In this document: positions 24,998 through 33,027 of the stretch, in pieces
How the letters are laid out: each line of letters opens with the position of its first letter
Position numbering within the stretch: position 1 is the first letter of the stretch
Assembly (NCBI RefSeq): GCF_013522705.1
Contig: NZ_JAAMRE010000026.1
Coordinates: 37,091 to 101,090 of the forward strand
Direction: 5' to 3'
Source of the DNA: Pseudomonas lurida
Lineage (GTDB): Bacteria > Pseudomonadota > Gammaproteobacteria > Pseudomonadales > Pseudomonadaceae
DNA: 64,000 bases
Translations under genes and position numbers: made by a program
Notes under the pieces: model-generated
Told to the model about the DNA's origin: nothing
Databases searched by the model: none
Seen by the model: the letters and a program-made list of their open reading frames with translations, nothing else

Positions 24998-25624
24998 TCA
25001 GCCCTTGAGTTCCTTCAAGTGCTTGTAGACCGTCGCCCGCCCCATGCCCAGCACATTGGCCACGTAGTTCGAGGCACTCTTGCCCTTGAACGCGCCTTCG
25101 GCATGCAGCGCCAGTACCAGTTCGCGTTTGTGGTCACGGGTCAGCAGGTTCAGGCTCAGTTGGCGTTCGCGCATCCAGGCGTGGAGGAAGGTGTTGATAC
25201 GCTCCTGCCAGTCATCGCGAAACAGCGCATCCGGCTGTGGAATCAGTTTGCTCGGCGACAGGAACAGGTCCAGCGCGGCCTTGGCGTTTTCGAACAGCGA
25301 GATGTTCAGGTTGATGCACAGCACCGCCAGCGGACGATCCTGGGTGTCACGCAGCACGGTACTCAGGCTGCGGATTTTCTGACCGTCCCAGTTGAGCTTT
25401 TCGTACGGGCCGATATTTACTTCGCTGACGTCATCGCTGAGCAGGTCCTCCAGCGCCGAATCATCGCCGATGGCGCGTTTGGACAGGTTGTTGGCGATGT
25501 AATCGACGGTCTGCGTGCGCAAGTCATGCAGCACCACTTCGGCATGTGGGAAAAACAACGTGGCGATGGCATCGGCAATCGCGCGGAAATTCTGCAGGGC
25601 CTTGTCGTGTTCGGCGGTGTTCAT
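24998..25624 (-). CDS. dauR: D-arginine utilization regulator DauR
   Basis: A 208-residue regulator of the YheO/DauR type: an N-terminal PAS-like domain (about 10-125, FFPHAEVVLHDLRTQTVDYI, LAVLCINLNIS) and a C-terminal helix-turn-helix (ASNYVANVLGMGRATVYKHLKEL). In P. aeruginosa DauR represses dauBAR and is relieved by D- or L-arginine. The ATG at 25624 overlaps the dauA stop in TGATG; a TTG one codon before is possible. It is the last gene of the operon. Confidence 0.92.
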   Translation of the reverse strand: MNTAEHDKALQNFRAIADAIATLFFPHAEVVLHDLRTQTVDYIANNLSKRAIGDDSALEDLLSDDVSEVNIGPYEKLNWDGQKIRSLSTVLRDTQDRPLAVLCINLNISLFENAKAALDLFLSPSKLIPQPDALFRDDWQERINTFLHAWMRERQLSLNLLTRDHKRELVLALHAEGAFKGKSASNYVANVLGMGRATVYKHLKELKG

Positions 25625-26757
25625 CAATGGGGCTCCAGGCGGGCGGGGGAGAGCATACCAGCGTCCAGCCCGAAGCGGGTCAGTGCCTGCGGCAGCGGTG
25701 CTCCGCGCACCAGTGCCGCGCTGGCCTGGCCCATCGCCGGTGAGGTCTGAATGCCGTAACCGCCTTGTGCCGCGACCCAGAACAGCCCCGGCACCTGGGT
25801 ATCGAAGCCGCTGAGCAGATCGCCATCGTGCACAAAACTGCGCAGCCCGGCCCAGGTGCGGGTGGGGCGGCGGATGCTCAAGGTGGTGGCTTCTTCGATC
25901 TGGTAGATGCCCATGGCGATATCCAACTCTTCAGGCTGAACATCCTGAGCCTGCACCGGGTCGGCATTGGCCGGCGAACCGAGGAACATGCCCGCGTCGG
26001 GCTTCATGTAGAAGGCTTCGTCCAGCGCCACCAGCATCGGCCACCCATGGCTGTCCACGTCTTCGGGGCCGGCGAAGATAAACGCCGAGCGCCGCTTGGG
26101 TTGCAGGCCAATGGGCGCCGCGCCGGCCAGCTCGCCGATAAGGTCGGCCCAGGCGCCGGCGGCGTTGATAATGATCGGCGCGGTGAAGGTGGCGTCCCCG
26201 GTGCTGACCTGCCAAAGGCCGGCACGTTCGCGGCTCAACCCCAGCACAGCGCTGTCGGTACGCACCTCGCCGCCATTGCGCCGGATACCGCGCAGATAGC
26301 CTTGGTGCAGGGCGTCGGTGTCGATGTCGCTGGCGGTCGGGTCGTAGATTGCGCCGTGGACTTTTTCCCGCCGCAGGATCGGTAACATCTCACAGGCTTC
26401 ATCGACGCTGAGCTGCACGACCTGGGGCACGGTGGCCTTGGCGCTGAGGTATTGCGCGTTCAATTCGGCCGGGTCGCCGGTGAAGTCCACGGTCATTTCG
26501 CCCCGTGGCGTGAGCAACGGGTGTTCACAGAAACCGGCGGGCGGGTGGTCGAAAAAGTCGCGGCTGGCCAGGGTCAGCGCGCGCACCTGCGGGGTGCCGT
26601 AGGCGGCGGTATAGAGCGCCGCCGAACGCCCGGTGGAGTGATAGGCCGGGTGGCTTTCACGTTCCAGCACGATCACCTTGCCGTGCGGCGCCAGCCAGAA
26701 CCCCGTGGACGCGCCGGCAATGCCGCCGCCGATGATGATGTAGTCCGCGTGGTTCAT
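25624..26757 (-). CDS. dauA: FAD-dependent D-arginine dehydrogenase DauA
   Basis: A 377-residue DAO-type flavoenzyme that oxidises D-arginine (and other D-amino acids) to the 2-oxo acid. The dinucleotide motif IIIGGGIAGASTG starts at residue 7. Numbering matches the well-studied P. aeruginosa enzyme closely: Y53, E87 (TPRGEM), R222 (PKRRSAF), Y250 and R306 (AGLRS) are all in place. Residue 48 is leucine in RSAALYTAAYG, where I recall histidine in the P. aeruginosa enzyme. It overlaps dauB by ATGA and dauR by TGATG. Confidence 0.92.
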   Translation of the reverse strand: MNHADYIIIGGGIAGASTGFWLAPHGKVIVLERESHPAYHSTGRSAALYTAAYGTPQVRALTLASRDFFDHPPAGFCEHPLLTPRGEMTVDFTGDPAELNAQYLSAKATVPQVVQLSVDEACEMLPILRREKVHGAIYDPTASDIDTDALHQGYLRGIRRNGGEVRTDSAVLGLSRERAGLWQVSTGDATFTAPIIINAAGAWADLIGELAGAAPIGLQPKRRSAFIFAGPEDVDSHGWPMLVALDEAFYMKPDAGMFLGSPANADPVQAQDVQPEELDIAMGIYQIEEATTLSIRRPTRTWAGLRSFVHDGDLLSGFDTQVPGLFWVAAQGGYGIQTSPAMGQASAALVRGAPLPQALTRFGLDAGMLSPARLEPH

Positions 26758-27689
26758 AGCTGTCTCCAGAGGGCATTGGCCAGGGCAATGTCTTCCAGGC
26801 CCAGGCCGATGGAGCGGAAGAAGACGTGGCGATCATAGGTCGGGCGTGGCGCCAGGTCGCTGAGCAGCTCGGGCAGGTCGCCGAGCACCATGCGGGGGTG
26901 CCAGCCGTGCTGTTCGGCGGCGATCAGCATTTCACCGGCCGCGGCGGGGGTGGTCTGGCGATAGTCGCAGAACACCTGCATGTTCGTGAGGCTGTGGGGC
27001 GGCACTTCATGGGCGCGCGGTGCGTTGGTGCTGATGGAGGTGATCAGCGCCGGCTTACTCAGGCGCGCCGGGTCGAGTACGGGGCCTGCCGAGGAAGTGC
27101 ACAGCAGGATCACGTCGGCGTCGTCCACCGCCGCCTCGCAGCTGGCGGCGACGCTCAGGCGCGGGTCAAGGCAATGGAGGGTGTCGTGATTGGCCGTGAC
27201 CGCGCTCGGCGAAAACACACGAATGCTCTGCCAGTCCCGCAGGTTCTTCACATACTGCACATGGGCCTGGGCTACTTTGCCGCTGCCGATAATCGCCAAG
27301 CGTTGGGCCTGCGGAGCGGCCAGTGCGTCCACCGCCAGCGCCGTGGTGGCGGCCGTGCGTGCGGTGGTCAGTTCGGCGGCGTCGCACAGCAGCAACGGCT
27401 GGCCGGTGTGCATCGACATCAGCAGCGTCCACGCCGTTACCAGTGGCCCTTGTTCGCGCACGATGTAGGGCGAAGTCTTGACCCCATACACCCCCTCATT
27501 GGCCAGCACACCGAGGTAGTTAATGAAGTCACCGGCGCCGTGGGGGAATGCCACGAGCTGTTGCGCCGGCTGCACCGCGTGCCCGGCGGCCAGGTCGCGG
27601 AACAGCGCCCGCAGGATCTGCGGTACATCGAGGCGGTCCAGGTGTTGGCGGGCCTGGGTCTGGTCGATCACAAAAGGAGGGGTGAGCAT
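26754..27689 (-). CDS. dauB: Anabolic L-arginine dehydrogenase DauB (ornithine cyclodeaminase family)
   Basis: A 311-residue member of the ornithine cyclodeaminase/mu-crystallin family. In P. aeruginosa DauB reduces 2-ketoarginine to L-arginine with NAD(P)H, completing D-to-L conversion together with DauA. The Rossmann motif LAIIGSGKVAQAHVQYVKN and the substrate-loop GVYGVKTSPYIV are visible. First gene of the operon; GGAGAC precedes the ATG. dauB, dauA and dauR overlap end to start, showing tight translational coupling. Confidence 0.92.
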   Translation of the reverse strand: MLTPPFVIDQTQARQHLDRLDVPQILRALFRDLAAGHAVQPAQQLVAFPHGAGDFINYLGVLANEGVYGVKTSPYIVREQGPLVTAWTLLMSMHTGQPLLLCDAAELTTARTAATTALAVDALAAPQAQRLAIIGSGKVAQAHVQYVKNLRDWQSIRVFSPSAVTANHDTLHCLDPRLSVAASCEAAVDDADVILLCTSSAGPVLDPARLSKPALITSISTNAPRAHEVPPHSLTNMQVFCDYRQTTPAAAGEMLIAAEQHGWHPRMVLGDLPELLSDLAPRPTYDRHVFFRSIGLGLEDIALANALWRQL

Positions 27690-27714
27690 GGATGTCTCCG
27701 GCGTAAACTAATTT

Positions 27715-27746
27715 GTCCATTATGGACTTTTAGTTCCGGCTGGCAA
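27715..27746 (-). promoter_or_regulatory. dauBAR promoter with candidate DauR operator
   Basis: On the minus strand TTGCCA (27746-27741), 16 bases, then CATAAT (27724-27719). GTCCAT-T-ATGGAC at 27715-27727 is a perfect 6-bp inverted repeat overlapping the -10, fitting a repressor. The flanking AAAAGTCCA is shared with the binding-protein promoter at 23990. Confidence 0.6.
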
Positions 27747-27756
27747 TGGGTAGATG

Positions 27757-28710
27757 TCAGTCTTTAAAGACAAACCCGCCGGATAACGTGTCTTTCAGGT
27801 AACCCACCAACGCACTTACCGACTTAGGCACATGGGGTGAGTACGGGCGGATCAAATAGATCTCATCGGCAAACGCGCCCTTGAGCGTCCAGCCTTTAAG
27901 CACCTGTACCAGTTTGCCGCTGGCCAGCGCGGCGTGGGCGCTGAAATCGGGGAGCAGGGCGATGCCCAGGTGGTGCAGGGCCGCATCGCGCAAGGCTTCG
28001 CTATTGTTGGTGGCGAAGCTGCCGGCGATGGGCACGGTGATGCGTTCGACGTTTTTGTGGTTGCGTTCGAAGGTCCAGGCCGGTTGGTCGCTGCCGCGCG
28101 GGTAGAACAGGCAGTTGTGCGCCGACAGCTCGCCGGGCTCGCGCGGTTCGCCGTGGCGTTGCAGGTAATCATGGGTGGCGACCAGCACCGATCCGGTGTC
28201 GCACAGCTTCCAGGCCACATGGGTTTCCGGCACCTGAAAACCATGACGTACCGCCAGGTCATAGCCCTCGGCGGCGAGTGAACTGAGGGCATCGGACACG
28301 TCCAGTTGGATTCGCACCTGCGGGTATTGCTGCAGGAACCCCGACAGGTGCGGCACCAATTGCTGACGGGCAAACGCCACCGGCGCGGTGAGGCGCACCA
28401 GGCCGCGGATCTCTCCTGCGGCGTCGCGCACCGACGAAAAGCTGCGAGCGATCTGCTCATAGGCACTGCGCACGTCGCGGGTCAATGATCGCCCGGCCTC
28501 GGTCAGCCGCACGCTGCGGGTGGTGCGCGTCACCAGGCGGGTGCCGGTGGCTTTTTCCAGGTCGGAAATCCGCTGGCTGACGGCGGACTTACTCACCCCC
28601 AGACGCGCGGCGGCGGCGGTGTAGGTGCCGTGTTCTTCCAGCACGGAGAGCCAGTGTATGTGGGTCCACAAGCCTTCGATCTCGGATTTTTCCATGGCTG
28701 GATTGTTCAT
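27757..28710 (-). CDS. LysR-family regulator divergent from mmsA-like gene
   Basis: A 317-residue LysR protein of the CrgA/DmlR-like branch. The helix-turn-helix reads HIHWLSVLEEHGTYTAAAAR then LGVSKSAVSQRISDLEKATG, followed by the linker RTTRSVRLTEAG and an effector domain. The start codon at 28710 lies 93 bases from the start of the aldehyde dehydrogenase gene, so it probably regulates it. An ATG five codons further in is also possible. Confidence 0.9.
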   Translation of the reverse strand: MNNPAMEKSEIEGLWTHIHWLSVLEEHGTYTAAAARLGVSKSAVSQRISDLEKATGTRLVTRTTRSVRLTEAGRSLTRDVRSAYEQIARSFSSVRDAAGEIRGLVRLTAPVAFARQQLVPHLSGFLQQYPQVRIQLDVSDALSSLAAEGYDLAVRHGFQVPETHVAWKLCDTGSVLVATHDYLQRHGEPREPGELSAHNCLFYPRGSDQPAWTFERNHKNVERITVPIAGSFATNNSEALRDAALHHLGIALLPDFSAHAALASGKLVQVLKGWTLKGAFADEIYLIRPYSPHVPKSVSALVGYLKDTLSGGFVFKD

Positions 28711-28803
28711 CTATAAGGACAATAAGTTCTGGATTCTGCTCTGGTTCGAAACAAAGCGAAAGCCTAAGGTGTGTCCCAACGCTACCCACCGGGATCGACT
28801 GCC

Positions 28804-30303
28804 ATGACCAGCACCATCGAGCACTACATTAACGACCAGCGCGTTTCCCGCGATGATCGCTACCAGGATGTCTACAACCCGGCCACCGGCGAGAAAACCG
28901 CTCGCGTTGCGCTGGCCAGCCAGCAGACTGTGTCCGAAGCCGTCGCCGCCGCCCAGGCCGCTTTCGCCGGCTGGGCCGACACCCCGCCGATCCGCCGCGC
29001 CCGCGTGCTGTTCCAGTACCTGCACCTGCTGCGTGAACGCAAAGACGACCTGGCGCGCATCATCGTCGCCGAACACGGCAAGGTGTTCACCGACGCCCAG
29101 GGCGAGGTCGACCGTGGCATCGATATCCTCGAATTCGCCTGCGGCATTCCCAACCTGCTCAAAGGCGAGCATTCCGACCAGGTTTCCCGGGGCATGGACA
29201 ACTGGACCATGCGCCAACCCCTGGGCGTTGTGGCCGGCGTCACGCCGTTCAACTTCCCGGTGATGGTGCCGATGTGGATGTACCCCATCGCCATCGCGGC
29301 GGGCAACACCTTCATCCTCAAACCCAGCCCGACCGACCCGAGTGCGTCGTTGTTCATGGCCGAGCTGCTGCGTGAAGCCGGCCTGCCCAAGGGTGTGTTC
29401 AACGTGGTGCAGGGCGACAAGGAAGCGGTGGACGCGCTGATCGAACACCCCGACGTCAAGGCCGTGAGCTTCGTCGGCTCCACGCCGATTGCGCAGTACA
29501 TCTACGAAACCGGCGCGCGCCACGGCAAGCGCGTGCAGGGCCTGGGCGGTGCGAAAAACCACATGGTGGTAATGCCCGACGCCGACATCGAAAAAACCGT
29601 CGACGCCTTAATGGGCGCCGCCTATGGCAGTGCCGGCGAACGCTGCATGGCGATTTCCGTGGCGGTGCTGGTGGGCGATGTGGGTGACAAAGTCATCGCC
29701 GCCCTGACCGAACGCGCCAAGCACCTGCGCATCACTGATGGCCGCGACCTTAAAGCCGAGATGGGCCCCATCGTCTCTCGCGCCGCCCTGGAACGCATCA
29801 GCGGCTACATCGAACAAGGCGTGCAGGCCGGCGCACAGTTGCTGCTGGACGGGCGTGACTACGTTCCCAGCGAACCGGGCCTGGAAAACGGCTTCTGGCT
29901 CGGCGCGACACTGTTCGACCACGTGACCAAAGAGATGAGCATCTACCGCGAAGAAATCTTCGGCCCGGTACTGGCCTGCGTGCGCGTGAATGACTTCGCC
30001 GAAGCGGTAAAGCTGGTCAACGACCACGAGTTCGGCAACGGCGTCAGCTGCTTCACCCGCGACGGCCACATCGCCCGCGAATTTGCGCGACGCATCGAAG
30101 TGGGCATGGTCGGCATCAACGTACCGATCCCAGTGCCGATGGCCTGGCACGGCTTCGGTGGCTGGAAGAAGAGCCTGTTCGGCGACATGCATGCTTACGG
30201 CACTGAGGGCGTGCGCTTTTACACCAAGCAGAAGTCGATCATGCAGCGCTGGTCGGAGAGCATCGAACAGGGCGCGGAGTTTGCGATGCCGGTTTCCAAA
30301 TAA
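28804..30303 (+). CDS. mmsA: CoA-acylating methylmalonate-semialdehyde dehydrogenase (MmsA family)
   Basis: A 499-residue aldehyde dehydrogenase that converts methylmalonate (or malonate) semialdehyde to propionyl-CoA (or acetyl-CoA) in valine, inositol or beta-alanine breakdown. Typical MmsA features are GVVAGVTPFNFPVMVPMWMY, FVGSTPIAQYIY, and the active-site cysteine in YGSAGERCMAIS. The usual partner mmsB is absent and a LysR gene, not the AraC-type mmsR, stands upstream. It may therefore be a paralogue serving another semialdehyde. Confidence 0.9.
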   Translation: MTSTIEHYINDQRVSRDDRYQDVYNPATGEKTARVALASQQTVSEAVAAAQAAFAGWADTPPIRRARVLFQYLHLLRERKDDLARIIVAEHGKVFTDAQGEVDRGIDILEFACGIPNLLKGEHSDQVSRGMDNWTMRQPLGVVAGVTPFNFPVMVPMWMYPIAIAAGNTFILKPSPTDPSASLFMAELLREAGLPKGVFNVVQGDKEAVDALIEHPDVKAVSFVGSTPIAQYIYETGARHGKRVQGLGGAKNHMVVMPDADIEKTVDALMGAAYGSAGERCMAISVAVLVGDVGDKVIAALTERAKHLRITDGRDLKAEMGPIVSRAALERISGYIEQGVQAGAQLLLDGRDYVPSEPGLENGFWLGATLFDHVTKEMSIYREEIFGPVLACVRVNDFAEAVKLVNDHEFGNGVSCFTRDGHIAREFARRIEVGMVGINVPIPVPMAWHGFGGWKKSLFGDMHAYGTEGVRFYTKQKSIMQRWSESIEQGAEFAMPVSK

Positions 30304-30328
30304 CGGTTGGAAGAGTTTTGCAAAACCA

Positions 30329-30350
30329 ATGTGGGAGGGGCCTCCCACAT
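30329..30350. repeat. REP-type palindrome
   Basis: ATGTGGGAGG and CCTCCCACAT are perfect inverse arms around GG, 25 bases after the mmsA stop. The core GTGGGAGG is that of the other REP elements in the window. It marks the left edge of the AT-rich island. Confidence 0.7.
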
Positions 30351-30485
30351 CGCCAATACAAGAAAACGGTCATTCACTTGGAAAGGGTGGAGAGGAACTA
30401 TTTATATAAAAGTAAAAGGAAGCCTAAAAACTCTGGTTTCGCGGGTAAAATATAACTACCAACAGTTAGGTATCGATTGGTTTTC

Positions 30486-31484
30486 TCATATTTCTAACTC
30501 ACAATCTTCAACCATTTGCAGGCAGCCATTATAAATTTCTTGGCCGTAGATCGTGAGTTTTGCATTTTTCGAAATAATGCTGGCGGTCTGTAAGAATTTA
30601 GTTCTGAATGAAGCGGGGTTTCCACGTTCATTATAGTTTGTTTTAATGTTTTTGAAGTTTAGGCTGTGCGGTGAGCTACGATGAATTTGATCAAAGATGT
30701 ATACCGTTCTCGCGAGGACAAACATAGCGTGAAATATTGCGCTTAAAGGCCGTTTGTCATTCCTGAAAGGGGTGTAATAGAGCTGTTCTGAATGATTGTT
30801 GAAAATTGGATCGATTGTCCAGTGTGCGTACAATAAGTTATGAGCTGATTCGTGAGTGACATGTTCAATATACCTCGACACATCATCTGTTTCTTCTTGC
30901 TGGCTGATGTAGATGAGGCCTAGTGTATTAAAGTTTGACCCGGCTCTAATGTTTCCAGAGCTGAATATTCTTATTTCCTCAATGATAAATTCAATTTCAT
31001 CATAAAGTGAGGGTGCGGCGGTTTTTATGATGTCGATGGCTGACTCAATCATGAGCTTTGTAGGATAGGACTGCTCGGGACTGTCAAACGCAATAGGCAA
31101 GAAGTCATCATTTCCATAAGTATGTCTAATGTCGGAAAATATCGCGTTAAGGCAGATTGACTCTTGAGAGCTAGTTGATTTCAAGAATGGGTTTATGGAC
31201 AGTTTTTTGTAATTGGTGTGAGCATTAATTTTAAGTAATTCAGATGCTGCAGAGTTGTAGATGGGATTTCTGTTTGTACAATGATTTAAAATAATATGGT
31301 GAGCGGCAAAGAAAAATGGAGGTGCTTTTTTTGAGTCTCGAAATTGATTTATTAATGCCGCAAAAGGCGTATCGTTTAGACTGTTTTTCTGTAGTAAATA
31401 GTCAAAGCTTTTCCACAAACGTTCTGAGATGTTTAAAAATAGTTCTTTGGCGATATTTATATTTGGAGTTGTGATGGCGTTCAT
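30486..31484 (-). CDS. HExxH-motif putative peptide-modification protein
   Basis: A 332-residue AT-rich gene product. The metal motif H211-E-S-A-H215 lies in HVTHESAHNLLYAH, and further on R245-P-L-S-A-I-F-H252-A matches the second conserved block of the HExxH family found beside RiPP precursors. Some members of that family are reported to be alpha-ketoglutarate-dependent iron oxygenases that beta-hydroxylate residues of a precursor peptide; others are unassigned. No signal peptide or membrane segment. It is the last gene of the minus-strand operon, 17 bases after the acetamidase homologue, with GGGGAG before the ATG. Identification rests on the two motifs and context; a peptidase role is the main alternative. 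Confidence 0.75.
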   Translation of the reverse strand: MNAITTPNINIAKELFLNISERLWKSFDYLLQKNSLNDTPFAALINQFRDSKKAPPFFFAAHHIILNHCTNRNPIYNSAASELLKINAHTNYKKLSINPFLKSTSSQESICLNAIFSDIRHTYGNDDFLPIAFDSPEQSYPTKLMIESAIDIIKTAAPSLYDEIEFIIEEIRIFSSGNIRAGSNFNTLGLIYISQQEETDDVSRYIEHVTHESAHNLLYAHWTIDPIFNNHSEQLYYTPFRNDKRPLSAIFHAMFVLARTVYIFDQIHRSSPHSLNFKNIKTNYNERGNPASFRTKFLQTASIISKNAKLTIYGQEIYNGCLQMVEDCELEI

Positions 31485-31501
31485 GGATTGCTCCCCAATG
31501 C

Positions 31502-32410
31502 CTATGAAAAGTATTTTAACTCTATACCTATCGCTACAATATTTGGATATCCGATTTTTATAAGCTGTAATGTGCTTCCATGGGCCAGTAGTAGTCTAGT
31601 TAGGTTGTCATTAATTCCTTTGTGAGTTAATGCTTCGTAACCTTGTGAAAAAGCCTTGGCTATCCCGTCGTTTATGGTCGATCCGACGCCCATAAAATAC
31701 ACGAGGTTATCTACAGTGACGTGTAGGCCCTTGTGTATGGGGGCACTGCAGACCTCTGCTGAAAATGTTATTTCAGCTGTAACTTCTATGCCCGTTCCGC
31801 CGACTTCGCCATCGGATTGGCAATAATGAACGTCTCCTATATAAAACTCAGCATTGTCATTTCTAATGGGTAGAAAAATTAATGCGTCCTGTTTAAAAAG
31901 CTTGCAATCAAAGTTGCCGCCATATTGGTCCGCATCCAACGAGCTTAAGGAGGCTTCACCAAGATTTTCAGCACTTCTTAAACAACCGATCATTAGAGAC
32001 TTTCTCAAAGCGATTGAGCGATCAATTTGGCGGCCTTTAATGGGATAGCAAAATTCATCTTCAATTTTCCAAAAAATGACTGGCTCACCGAGAACATCTT
32101 TTTTTAGTGTTTCATCTAAATGGGTAGGTAGAAGTCCACAAGATGAAAGTCCAATATCACGAGTATGTATAATGCCTTCTATATTTAGCGCAATGGTTTC
32201 ACCAAATTTTGCTCCTTTCAAGCTGAACGGACCAGAAAGGGGGTTCAGAAAATCACTGCATTTATTTAGGTTTTCGTCATAGCCTAAGTTGTCTATGGTT
32301 TTTATCGTATAAGATTTTTTCTGTTCTAAAATTTTCGCATTCTTTGAGTTTTCGCCGAAGGATGAGAAATGAGATTTTTGTTTAAGCCGGCAAGTTTTAG
32401 AATATTTCAT
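31502..32410 (-). CDS. Acetamidase/formamidase-family protein
   Basis: A 302-residue protein with the landmarks of the FmdA/AmdA amidase family: NPLSGPFSLKGAKFGETIAL near residue 55, TRDIGLSSCG, and the metal-site segment GDVHYCQSDGEVGGTGIEV in the middle. The family hydrolyses short amides such as formamide or acetamide through a zinc site. In this operon a peptide amide or N-formyl group is a more natural substrate, but that is inference. The start overlaps the clpP-like stop by 14 bases with no clear ribosome binding site, so translation is probably coupled. It is shorter than typical formamidases (about 310-400 residues) and the N-terminus is atypical. Confidence 0.82.
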   Translation of the reverse strand: MKYSKTCRLKQKSHFSSFGENSKNAKILEQKKSYTIKTIDNLGYDENLNKCSDFLNPLSGPFSLKGAKFGETIALNIEGIIHTRDIGLSSCGLLPTHLDETLKKDVLGEPVIFWKIEDEFCYPIKGRQIDRSIALRKSLMIGCLRSAENLGEASLSSLDADQYGGNFDCKLFKQDALIFLPIRNDNAEFYIGDVHYCQSDGEVGGTGIEVTAEITFSAEVCSAPIHKGLHVTVDNLVYFMGVGSTINDGIAKAFSQGYEALTHKGINDNLTRLLLAHGSTLQLIKIGYPNIVAIGIELKYFS

Positions 32411-33005
32411 GTTCAGAGGTCACTATTTTGTGGACCAGTCCATATTTTACTGACTCTTCGGCGCTTAACCAAAAGTCGCGCTCTGTATTTTGTCTGATTA
32501 TTTCTATGGGTTGCCCAGTGGCGTCTGAGAATATTTTGTTTAGTCGCTCTTTCATAAAGCTAATTTCTTTTGAGTAGGCGCCGAAATCTTCTGCTCTACC
32601 GTGAAAGCCACCAGATGGTTGATGGAGAAGAAAGCGAGTGTTGGGTAGGGAGTATCTATTTTCCTTATCAGCCGCTACATATATCAGTGCGCCAGCGCTA
32701 GCGACCCACCCGGATCCTATTGTAAAAACTTTTGGTTTTATGAATTTTATAGTGTCATAGATCATATCCCCTGACTCAACGTGTCCGCCTGGAGAACTGA
32801 TAAAAATAAATATTGGATCGTCGCTAATATGAGATAACGCATGAAGTTCTCTAGCTGTATTGTAGGCTAGGTTGTGGTTTATTTCTCCCGTTATAAATAT
32901 TTTTCTTGATGCAACTAGGCTATCTGTAATTTTAATTGATTCTTTTATTTTTAAAATTGATTCATTTTCAGGTTTTTCTTGCTCTGAGTTAAATGGGTCT
33001 TTCAT
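32397..33005 (-). CDS. ClpP-like serine protease, operon paralogue
   Basis: A 202-residue ClpP-family peptidase. The catalytic triad is intact: S103 in GSGWVASAGA, H128 in LLHQPSGG, D177 in ERDFWLSAEE. The substrate-groove motif SSPGGHVESGDMIYDTI is also there. It differs from the housekeeping ClpP (GMAASMGA, MIHQPLGG) and sits without clpX, so it is a dedicated paralogue. In this setting it could remove the leader from, or degrade, the 31-residue peptide. It follows the FkbM gene by 22 bases and is AT-rich like its neighbours. Whether it needs a Clp ATPase is open; residues of the N-terminal loop do not match the housekeeping form. Confidence 0.9.
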   Translation of the reverse strand: MKDPFNSEQEKPENESILKIKESIKITDSLVASRKIFITGEINHNLAYNTARELHALSHISDDPIFIFISSPGGHVESGDMIYDTIKFIKPKVFTIGSGWVASAGALIYVAADKENRYSLPNTRFLLHQPSGGFHGRAEDFGAYSKEISFMKERLNKIFSDATGQPIEIIRQNTERDFWLSAEESVKYGLVHKIVTSEHEIF

Positions 33006-33027
33006 TTTCTGAGTTTCCGTTCAGGTT

